This document shows, piece after piece, positions 19,323-26,296 of a DNA stretch of 64,000 nt. A program made the translations under genes and the position numbers. Each line of letters begins with the position of its first letter. Position 1 is the stretch's first letter. Source of the DNA: an uncultured Ignavibacteriota bacterium (GTDB taxonomy: Bacteria; Bacteroidota; Ignavibacteria; Palsa-1295); contig CAIUMP010000062.1 in assembly GCA_903900335.1 (NCBI GenBank), positions 145,903-209,902 on the forward strand, written 5' to 3'. The notes beneath the pieces are model-generated. The model saw only the letters and a program-made list of their open reading frames with translations, had not been told where the DNA came from and did not search any database.

Positions 19323-20069
19323 TTACTTGCTTGGCTTAGTGGCGACGATCATCACGGAAGTAGAGAGAAAAGGAATCGCGGTCTCATCGTTCCGAAAGAT
19401 CGCATTTCGAACGGCGAGTTGCAGCGCCTCGGGCTTCAGCATATCCATTGGTGCGGTGACGTAGCGGGATGCGTGAACGTGAAATCCTGCGTGTTTCATC
19501 AGTCGCACGATCTCCCGCTTTCGATAGATTCTCGCCTTCGAGTACTTAGAGTGAATGAACTTCGGCAGCCACGAAAAAAGCGGGACGCGATTCCACGGAA
19601 GCAGCGGAAGGTTTGCTCCATGAGTCTCGAAGATCCACCATTTGTTCGGCACCGTGATGAGGGCGGTGCCACCCGGTTTTAGCACGCGGAAGAGCTCCTG
19701 AATCGTGTTCGTATCGCTCCGCGTATGTTCGATGACTTCTATACAGGTTAGGAAGTCGATGCTTTCGTCGGCGACAGGAATGCGTTCGCCATCATAGAAA
19801 AGAATATCGTGTGGGGCTTTTGCTGCAGCATAGTTGCCGCGCGTAAGTTCAGCGCGGAATTCAGCGAGGCGTTGCTCTTCGACATCCACGGCAGTCCACG
19901 GAGAGAAATGCTCGGCAAAGAGGATCGTCTGCGCACCATTGCCGCAACCGACATCGAGATACGCGCCGCCATGCGCGAACGCGGCGGGCGCGAGCGATTT
20001 CGCTAAGCGAAAGCGCCGCTCCAAAATAAATTGCCCATAATCGGCGGGCTTGCCGAGTTCGATCGCCAC
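19323..20069 (-). CDS. Class I SAM-dependent methyltransferase (glycan cassette)
   Basis: A 248-residue methyltransferase with YLDVGCGNGAQTILFAE (SAM motif I), AVDVEEQRL (motif II), FLTCIEVIEHTRSD and VLKPGGTALITVPN. The last two are typical of small-molecule and glycan methyltransferases of the Methyltransf_11 type. It lies five bases ahead of the next methyltransferase and two bases after the GT4 gene, so the three are translated from one message. The acceptor is unknown. Confidence 0.87.
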   Translation of the reverse strand: MAIELGKPADYGQFILERRFRLAKSLAPAAFAHGGAYLDVGCGNGAQTILFAEHFSPWTAVDVEEQRLAEFRAELTRGNYAAAKAPHDILFYDGERIPVADESIDFLTCIEVIEHTRSDTNTIQELFRVLKPGGTALITVPNKWWIFETHGANLPLLPWNRVPLFSWLPKFIHSKYSKARIYRKREIVRLMKHAGFHVHASRYVTAPMDMLKPEALQLAVRNAIFRNDETAIPFLSTSVMIVATKPSK

Positions 20070-20071
20070 AG

Positions 20072-21238
20072 TTATGTCGTTACAAGTTTCTCGATGCCTT
20101 CAACAAACGTATCCCACGAATATTTCTTCTTTTCCTCGATGACGCCAGCGGTTAATTTCTGCTCCATACCTTCATTGAAGAATCGCAGAACGCCCGCCGT
20201 AACCGCTTCGGGCGTTGCCTCATCCATGATAAGCCCACTCTTCTCGTGGATCACCACCTCCGGCAGTCCGCCAACATTCGTCGCGATGACGGGCGTGTCG
20301 AAGTTGTACGCGATCTGAACGATCCCGGATTGCGTCGCGCTTCGGTACGGCAGCACCGTAACATTCGCCGCGCTGAAATACTTTGCGACTTCTTCGTTCG
20401 CGATGTAATCCGTTGCGAGAACAAGATTCTTCTCAGGAATGCCAAGCTCTTTGATGAGAGCGATGTACTCGTCCTTATCTGTGTAATATTCCCCCGCGAC
20501 GATCAACCTAAGCTCCGGCTGCACTTTTAGCATCGCAGGCATTGCGCGGAGGATGATGTCGAGTCCCTTATACTTTCGGATAAAACCGAAGAAAAGAATT
20601 GCGGGAGCGTCGTCTGGAATTCCGAGCGCGGAACGGGCTTCGCTACGATCCATCCGCTCACCAAATATCTCGTAGATAGGATGCGCGAGCTTGATGTACT
20701 TCGCAGATGGTGCCACGATGATCAAGTCACGCTCGACAGAATCCGACTGTACGATGAAGTAATCGACTGCGCGGAAAGCGAACTTCGTAAACGCCAGATC
20801 ACCCGGTCGCTTCTCGTGCGGAATGACATTATCCGCGATGAAGATGACTTTGCACTCTTTACCTTGCTTCCGCGTAATGCGTTTTGCAACGCGAGCGATT
20901 ACGCCATATGCCGGAGCAAAGAACGGCAGCCAGAATTTGAAGATGAGGAGATCGGGCTGCTGTTTTGCCGCGATCATCCCGGCCTTGAACCAAGAGACGG
21001 GATTGACGGAGTCAATCACGGGCTCCCCCACCTCTGCAAGAGGAGGGGGCTGGGGGGTGGATGACCCGGTGGGTTCATCCTGCGACTTGCCCGGAAAGAG
21101 AAACTTCGGATACTGCCGCGAGAACGAGATGATCCCCACCGAATGCCCGCGCTTCTCCAGTGTTCGGTAGAGCAGCGAAACATAGTGCGCGATGCCGCCG
21201 CGAAGCGGAAATGCGGTGCCGATTATGAGGACTTTCAC
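20072..21238 (-). CDS. Family 4 glycosyltransferase with an in-frame palindromic insertion
   Basis: GT-B glycosyltransferase: the N-terminal lobe begins VLIIGTAFPLRGGIAHYVSLLYRTLEK and the donor lobe has ILFFGFIRKYKGLDIILRA, VLPYRSATQSGIVQIAY and ATNVGGLPEVVIHEKSGLI, all classic for GT4. Around residues 55-73 the chain contains an unusual proline-rich stretch (SSTPQPPPLAEVGE) encoded by a GC-rich inverted repeat at 21021-21060. This looks like a repeat element that entered the gene without breaking the frame. It lies between lpd and two methyltransferases. Confidence 0.9.
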   Translation of the reverse strand: MKVLIIGTAFPLRGGIAHYVSLLYRTLEKRGHSVGIISFSRQYPKFLFPGKSQDEPTGSSTPQPPPLAEVGEPVIDSVNPVSWFKAGMIAAKQQPDLLIFKFWLPFFAPAYGVIARVAKRITRKQGKECKVIFIADNVIPHEKRPGDLAFTKFAFRAVDYFIVQSDSVERDLIIVAPSAKYIKLAHPIYEIFGERMDRSEARSALGIPDDAPAILFFGFIRKYKGLDIILRAMPAMLKVQPELRLIVAGEYYTDKDEYIALIKELGIPEKNLVLATDYIANEEVAKYFSAANVTVLPYRSATQSGIVQIAYNFDTPVIATNVGGLPEVVIHEKSGLIMDEATPEAVTAGVLRFFNEGMEQKLTAGVIEEKKKYSWDTFVEGIEKLVTT

Positions 21239-21259
21239 GAGGGACGCCGTGCTCCGGTC

Positions 21260-22666
21260 TTACAGATGTATCGGCTCACCCTCCGCCACAGAAGCCGCTT
21301 CCATGATGGCTTCGGAGAAGGTCGGATGCGGATGGATCGTCTTCGTGATGGACATGCCCGTCGCGCCATGAGCGCGGGCGATGACAAGCTCTTGCAGCAT
21401 CTCCGTCGCTTCGTTGCCAATGATGTGCGCGCCTAAAATCTCGTCGTACTTCGCGCCGATGATGAGTTTGACGAAGCCATCTGTTTCTCCAGCGGCACGG
21501 GCCTTGCCGAGAGCTGTGAATGGGAATTTACCGATTTTGTACTCGATGCCCGCTTCCTTTGCGGCGCGTTCGGTCATGCCGGTGCTGGCAACTTGCGGCT
21601 GGCAATAGGTACAGCCGGGGATGTTGTCGTAATCCAGTGAGTGCGGATGATGTCCACCGAGATGCTCGGCCGCGATGATGCCTTCGTGCGTCGCAACGTG
21701 CGCGAGCCACGGCGGGCCTGCAACATCACCGACGGCATAGATACCTTGCACACCCGTCTGCATGTACTCATCAACATCAATGAAGCCCTTGGTCATCTTG
21801 ATGCCGAGCTTTTCGAGTCCGATGTTCTCCGTGTTGCCTTGGACGCCGATGGCGACAAGCACACACTCCGCTTCGATGGTCTGCTTTGCGCCGCCATCAA
21901 CAGCTTCGATCTCGACTTTCACACCTTTCTTCTCCAGTGTCACACCGTTAACTTTGTGCTTCGTGAAGATCGAATAGCCCTGCTTCTTGTAGATCTTTTC
22001 GATCTCGACGGAGACCTCCGTATCCTCGACCGGAAGAAGATTCGGCATCATCTCGACGACGGAGACCTTCGTGCCGAACGTCTTGTAAAAATACGCGAAC
22101 TCCATACCGATCGCACCCGCGCCGATGACGACCATCGACTCCGGAATGTGATCCATGATCATCGCCTCTGTGGAGGAGAGAACTTGCTTGCCATCAGGTT
22201 TCAGATTCGGAAGTTGCCGAGCACGTGCACCGGTAGCGATGACGATATTCTTTCCACTGACCGTCTTCTTCGATCCATCGGTCGCAGTGACTTCAATGGA
22301 ATTCTTGCCCGTGAGCGTGCCGAAGCCCTTGACGTGATCGATCTTGTTCTTGCGGAAGAGGAATTCGATGCCTTTCACGACGCGGTCGGACACATCGCGT
22401 GAGCGCTTCACGACACGAGAAAAATCCACACGGAGATTATCGTAGCCGATGCCCCACTCTTCCGGGGCGATCTGCATGGTGTGATAAATCTCGGCGTTCT
22501 TGAGCAGTGCCTTGGTCGGGATGCAGCCCCAGTTGAGGCAGACGCCACCGAGTTTGTCGCGCTCGACGCATGCGACTTTAAGTCCAAGTTGAGAGGAGCG
22601 AATCGCCGCTGGGTATCCGCCCGGCCCACCGCCGAGCACGATCACATCATAATCGAAAGAAGCCAT
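21260..22666 (-). CDS. lpdA: Dihydrolipoyl dehydrogenase
   Basis: FAD-dependent E3 component that reoxidises the lipoyl groups of 2-oxoacid dehydrogenase complexes or of the glycine cleavage system, reducing NAD. Signatures are the FAD dinucleotide site (VIVLGGGPGGYPAAI), the redox-active disulfide GGVCLNWGCIPTKALL near residue 40, the NAD site (MVVIGAGAIGMEFAYFY) and the C-terminal HPHPTFSEA with the catalytic His-Glu. Length (468) is normal. No E1 or E2 gene lies nearby. Instead it heads a transcript of glycan genes, so its partners are elsewhere. Confidence 0.96.
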   Translation of the reverse strand: MASFDYDVIVLGGGPGGYPAAIRSSQLGLKVACVERDKLGGVCLNWGCIPTKALLKNAEIYHTMQIAPEEWGIGYDNLRVDFSRVVKRSRDVSDRVVKGIEFLFRKNKIDHVKGFGTLTGKNSIEVTATDGSKKTVSGKNIVIATGARARQLPNLKPDGKQVLSSTEAMIMDHIPESMVVIGAGAIGMEFAYFYKTFGTKVSVVEMMPNLLPVEDTEVSVEIEKIYKKQGYSIFTKHKVNGVTLEKKGVKVEIEAVDGGAKQTIEAECVLVAIGVQGNTENIGLEKLGIKMTKGFIDVDEYMQTGVQGIYAVGDVAGPPWLAHVATHEGIIAAEHLGGHHPHSLDYDNIPGCTYCQPQVASTGMTERAAKEAGIEYKIGKFPFTALGKARAAGETDGFVKLIIGAKYDEILGAHIIGNEATEMLQELVIARAHGATGMSITKTIHPHPTFSEAIMEAASVAEGEPIHL

Positions 22667-22900
22667 GAAAGTCTGTTACTATCGTGAAATCGCTGTGTTA
22701 TCTGCCAGTGCCGGGTTTCGGCTCGGGCGGGTTAACAAATGTCTGGCAAAAACGATGCTTTCGCCTCGCTGTTGCAACGAAGATATTTTGGTGGGCAATA
22801 CGTGGGAATTCAAGATTTGTTTAAAACTACTGTGGCACAAATTTCGTCTGTATTTGCGGAAGGCGGACCCCATGAATACTGATCACCAGAAAGTTGTGAA

Positions 22901-23665
22901 ATGAGACTCGTTCGCACGAGATACTGCATTGGTTTGGTTCTGGGCCTCGCGGTTTTTCTTCCGCAGGGGAGTAAGGCTCTTACACCACCAACGGAAGTGC
23001 CAGCGACGGAAGTGCCTGCAGCGAAACTCGCGCTGGATCGTTTCCTCGCCGAACGTGCCGAGAATTTAGCGCGTGAGGAAGGGGTCCTCGTCGATCCGGT
23101 GTATTCTCGTATGAAGTTCATGGTTCCGTATCTCAGCCCACTCACGGGTTTACGGTTCGAAATTTCGCTCGCGCCACCTGCATCCGACATGCCAGCAGAT
23201 CCCTACGAACTTGCTAAGTATGGGCGGCTAACGCTGGAATACAATAATCTCGCACTGATCGACGGCAGCAAGTTTGGGTTCGCCATTCAAGCGCTCCATG
23301 TTGCTCATCATCTCCTGCTCTACTCTGCGGGAATGACGAGCGATATCAATAATGACGGTATGTTCCTTGTGACCGCTGGGCTTGCCACCTACCAGACAGG
23401 CAATAGTAGAGAAGAACCGTTCGTTACTGCCCCGTTCGCAAGAATGAAATTCCAATCCTCCGAACGTGCGATATTTGTCTATTCCGAACTACAGGCAACC
23501 ATGAACGCTAGGGCCTATATTTCCGGAACCGCAGGCCTTGGTCTTCGGCTGACCCCTCTAATGACGCTTATTGGGGGGTACCAGCACACGGAATTTATTA
23601 TGCCTACGGAACAACGGATCCGAATGGTCAACGGATTTCAGGGCACGGCGCAATGGGGGATGTGA
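22901..23665 (+). CDS. Predicted secreted beta-rich protein, function unknown
   Basis: A 254-residue protein with a signal peptide (about residues 1-27, basic start then LVLGLAVFL), an alanine-rich helical stretch, and a body dominated by alternating hydrophobic strands (RLTLEYNNLALI, SERAIFVYSELQATM, ISGTAGLGLRLTPLMTLIGGYQH). It therefore resembles a small outer-membrane barrel or periplasmic beta protein. I do not recognise a family. Its ATG overlaps, as ATGA, the stop of a 10-codon frame at 22872-22904 that has a good GGAAGG site in front, so a short leader peptide may couple to it. Confidence 0.65.
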   Translation: MRLVRTRYCIGLVLGLAVFLPQGSKALTPPTEVPATEVPAAKLALDRFLAERAENLAREEGVLVDPVYSRMKFMVPYLSPLTGLRFEISLAPPASDMPADPYELAKYGRLTLEYNNLALIDGSKFGFAIQALHVAHHLLLYSAGMTSDINNDGMFLVTAGLATYQTGNSREEPFVTAPFARMKFQSSERAIFVYSELQATMNARAYISGTAGLGLRLTPLMTLIGGYQHTEFIMPTEQRIRMVNGFQGTAQWGM

Positions 23666-23770
23666 GCTTCGTGAGACCTCAGTTTAGCCCGATTATATGG
23701 CTGTCATCCCTATCGCGTCGAAGCGGAGCAGAGCGATAAACACTCGAGGAGAGGGTTGTTCTTCGATAAT

Positions 23771-23811
23771 GGATTGCTTCGTTAATCGCAAGAACCTTCC
23801 TCGCATTGACT
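23771..23811. repeat. Diverged dispersed repeat (second GATTGCTT-type copy)
   Basis: Begins GGATTGCTTCGTTAATCGCAAG and ends CCTCGCATTGAC, so both outer arms of the repeat at 18442-18480 are recognisable with substitutions. It lies in the 165-base gap between two convergent genes. The gap (23666-23830) holds no other feature I can name, apart from a TGTCATCC phrase at 23702 that could belong to another repeat. Confidence 0.45.
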
Positions 23812-23830
23812 CCGGATGCGTGAAAATACA

Positions 23831-25120
23831 TTACCCTAGCACATCCTTAACGGCATCCAAAAACGCTTGAATATCGGCCTCTGAAGTGTAGATATGATTG
23901 CTTAAGCGATTGGCATTTAGTCCGCTTTCGTGCACGACCCGCGTGCGAACCTTGTGCTTTCCCATCAGTTCGTTAGCGAAATCCTGACAACTCAGCTTGT
24001 TGTCAAGTTTTAAGGTAGTGATTCCGGTAACAGATGTAGCGGGTGTTAAGAAATGGAAGCGACCGTTGCTGATTGATTGAAGGCCGGTGCGAAGCATCGT
24101 TGTGAGATGCTGGATGCGCTTCTCGATCTTTTCGAAACCGATCTTCTGCATGAACTGGATCGCGCCGAGAAGGCCATCGTAGAGCGCAAAATTCTGGGTA
24201 GCGAAATCGTAGCGAGAGGCGGTGTCGAGGAAATCGAGGTTGCCCTGATAATCCCAATGTTTGTCAACCTCCCCACCTGCCCAGGTGGGGATGACGTGGT
24301 CTTGAAAGTCGGGCGCGATGTAAAGGAATCCGACGCCTTTAGGGCCGCAGAGCCATTTGTGTCCGCATGATGCGTAGGCATGCACTCCCAGTTCCTGCAC
24401 ATCTGTGCGAAGCATGCCCGGAGGATGTGCACCGTCAGCCAGAAGCCACACGCCCTTTTCTCGCGCGAGCGCAGAAAGACGTTTGATCGGAAGAAGTTGC
24501 CCCGTCGTACAGGTAAGATGCGGTACAGAGATAGCGCGCGTTCGCGGCGTGATCGCGTCCGAAAACCGTTGCATCAACTCGTCGTCGTTCGGAACAAGTG
24601 TCACGAACTTGACCTCGATACCATCGCGTTTCTTTCGTGCCAACCAGGGAATCGCATTGCCAGCGTGCTCCTGATCTGTCAAGATGACTTCATCACCGAC
24701 TCGCATGTCGATGCCACTGGATACAATGGAAATCGCCTCGCTCACGTTATGCGTGTAGGCAATGCGGTCTGCACTCTCCGCGTTGATGACGCCCGCAATC
24801 GCTCGCTTAATTGCCTCGTGATCACCGCCGTAATCTCCGGTGGAATCCACGTGCTGAATGCGCTTTGTGACGCGCTCGGTCACTTCTCGCGGGCTTGGGC
24901 CCATCGTTCCGTTGTTCAGGTAAAGCTGATCGTGAACGATAGGAAATTCTTCGCGAATGGATTCCCAATATTTCTCACCCTCATTCGTCTCAGACAAACT
25001 AGGCGTGGCGAGATCCATTTCGGCTGCGTAAACGGAGCCCGCCACAGCGGACTCACGTAACAACAGGGTGCTTGCCGCTGCCGAAGCAGCGGTCAATTGG
25101 ATGAAGGTTCGTCGGTTCAT
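23831..25120 (-). CDS. Tat-exported class V aminotransferase (isopenicillin-N-epimerase/cysteine-desulfurase-like)
   Basis: PLP-dependent fold-type I enzyme of the class V group. The PLP lysine is in CGHKWLCGPKGVGFLY (about K255), preceded by LLADGAHPPG that holds the cofactor-binding Asp. The first 30 residues read MNRRTFIQLTAASAAAS, a twin-arginine signal, so the folded holoenzyme is predicted to be moved to the periplasm. The sequence lacks an evident cysteine-desulfurase active cysteine loop, so epimerase-like or lyase chemistry is as likely. A GC palindrome at 24271-24290 lies within the coding sequence. It follows a winged-helix regulator gene by 69 bases on the same strand and may share its transcript. 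Confidence 0.85.
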   Translation of the reverse strand: MNRRTFIQLTAASAAASTLLLRESAVAGSVYAAEMDLATPSLSETNEGEKYWESIREEFPIVHDQLYLNNGTMGPSPREVTERVTKRIQHVDSTGDYGGDHEAIKRAIAGVINAESADRIAYTHNVSEAISIVSSGIDMRVGDEVILTDQEHAGNAIPWLARKKRDGIEVKFVTLVPNDDELMQRFSDAITPRTRAISVPHLTCTTGQLLPIKRLSALAREKGVWLLADGAHPPGMLRTDVQELGVHAYASCGHKWLCGPKGVGFLYIAPDFQDHVIPTWAGGEVDKHWDYQGNLDFLDTASRYDFATQNFALYDGLLGAIQFMQKIGFEKIEKRIQHLTTMLRTGLQSISNGRFHFLTPATSVTGITTLKLDNKLSCQDFANELMGKHKVRTRVVHESGLNANRLSNHIYTSEADIQAFLDAVKDVLG

Positions 25121-25189
25121 TCACAGTCTAAGAATTGGGAAATGGATTAGTGAAATGCTAATGAACCTCAAAACATTCACGACGGCAGA

Positions 25190-25489
25190 TCAGGGCCGCT
25201 TTATCATTGCCTCCAGCCTATCGACGTATGTCTCAAACGCCTTGCGCCCCTTGCGTGTGAGTTTGTAGGAGGAGACGGGTTTCTTCCCAACGAATTGCTT
25301 TGTTACAGCAACGTACCCCGCTTCCTCGAGCTTGCTGAGGTGGATACTGAGATTGCCGTCCGTTGTTTGTACCTTCTCTTTAAGAAAGTTAAATTCTGCC
25401 TCATCCAGGGTCACGAGCACGGACATTATTGCGAGCCGAATACGTGAGTGGATAAGGTCATCAAGCTGCTGATGATTGAAGTCCTGCAT
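25190..25489 (-). CDS. Winged-helix transcriptional regulator
   Basis: A 99-residue single-domain regulator. Residues 13-85 form a winged helix: RIRLAIMSVLVTLDEAEFNFLKEK, recognition helix SIHLSKLEEAGYV, then the wing AVTKQFVGKKPVSSYKLTRKG. This is the HTH_34/MarR-like type usually found as a small partner of membrane proteins. A perfect AGGAGG lies eight bases before the start and overlaps the last codons of the upstream membrane protein gene, so the two are co-translated. The 27-base palindrome at 26169-26195 is its probable binding site. Confidence 0.85.
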   Translation of the reverse strand: MQDFNHQQLDDLIHSRIRLAIMSVLVTLDEAEFNFLKEKVQTTDGNLSIHLSKLEEAGYVAVTKQFVGKKPVSSYKLTRKGRKAFETYVDRLEAMIKRP

Positions 25490-25492
25490 AAT

Positions 25493-26152
25493 TCACGCCT
25501 CCTGACCTAGCGTCAATTGCTCATGACGATATCGTCGATTCAGAAGAACCCCTGGGACCACCTGGAAGCAGATCAGCATACCCGCATAGAGCCCGAGCAT
25601 GTGGATGCTTGGGAAAAGGTACATTGCCACCGCGCCCACCCACCAGACGACTCCGATATTTCGGAGCCAAGGGATTTCCATTGCAAATCCACTAAGAAAA
25701 TAGGCAATTCCCAAAATGAGGGCGGCCACGAAGCAAGCGTAGTAGGGGTGAATTGGCGGGAAACTATCAGGCCCATGACTGATTTGCACATTGCACAGGA
25801 ATACCCCGAGGCCCAGTGCCGAACCGCAAGCACCCCAAATGGCACCCTGCATTCGATCTACGAAGTTCTTCGTACGTCTTTTTCCCTTGTTCTGCCGCAC
25901 CATCCAGGCGATGTATCCATATCCGATCACCATGAGACCTATCCAAATATAGCCGACATAGAAGTCCTGGTTCAACAGGGCGGAGAGGTAGGTGATCGTC
26001 ATGCCCATGGCAACGACGAGTCCCCAGACAATGTACGGCTTTCCATCTTCAGAAAAGCTGCGACGGCTATCTTCGATGATCTTGCGAATGAAGGCGAGTT
26101 CCTCGTCCGGGTTTCCGGTAGTATTCAGTTGTGTGCTGTTCATTGTGGTCAT
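25493..26152 (-). CDS. Four-to-six-segment membrane protein, partner of the regulator
   Basis: A 219-residue protein. The start was set at 26152 (ATGACCACAATG). The open frame extends much further upstream, but only across the antisense of recG and the operator, so that extension is not credible. The N-terminal 45 residues are soluble and charged (EELAFIRKIIEDSRRSF); hydrophobic segments follow at about 46-65, 72-90, 115-135, 147-165, 170-188 and 190-208. No catalytic motif is visible. Membrane proteins paired with a small winged-helix regulator are common in the FCB group, but the function here is unknown. Confidence 0.8.
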   Translation of the reverse strand: MTTMNSTQLNTTGNPDEELAFIRKIIEDSRRSFSEDGKPYIVWGLVVAMGMTITYLSALLNQDFYVGYIWIGLMVIGYGYIAWMVRQNKGKRRTKNFVDRMQGAIWGACGSALGLGVFLCNVQISHGPDSFPPIHPYYACFVAALILGIAYFLSGFAMEIPWLRNIGVVWWVGAVAMYLFPSIHMLGLYAGMLICFQVVPGVLLNRRYRHEQLTLGQEA

Positions 26153-26168
26153 TCCGATTTGGTGGTAA

Positions 26169-26195
26169 AAAGCACTTTGTATTACAAAGTGCTTT
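26169..26195. promoter_or_regulatory. Perfect 27-base palindromic operator
   Basis: Arms AAAGCACTTTGTA and TACAAAGTGCTTT around a single central T, with no mismatch. It lies 17 bases upstream of the membrane protein start and about 100 bases upstream of recG, inside the divergent promoter region. Its dyad symmetry fits a dimeric winged-helix protein, and the regulator encoded at 25190 in the same transcript is the obvious candidate. It is placed to block transcription of its own operon. Confidence 0.75.
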
Positions 26196-26296
26196 AACGT
26201 TCGCAGAAATAAATGGTTTCCGAATGGCGAAAAAATCTTGGGAGCGGAATGCGCGGGGGGGATAAAGGATGCTATACTTACTGTTAGCCTTGTCGA

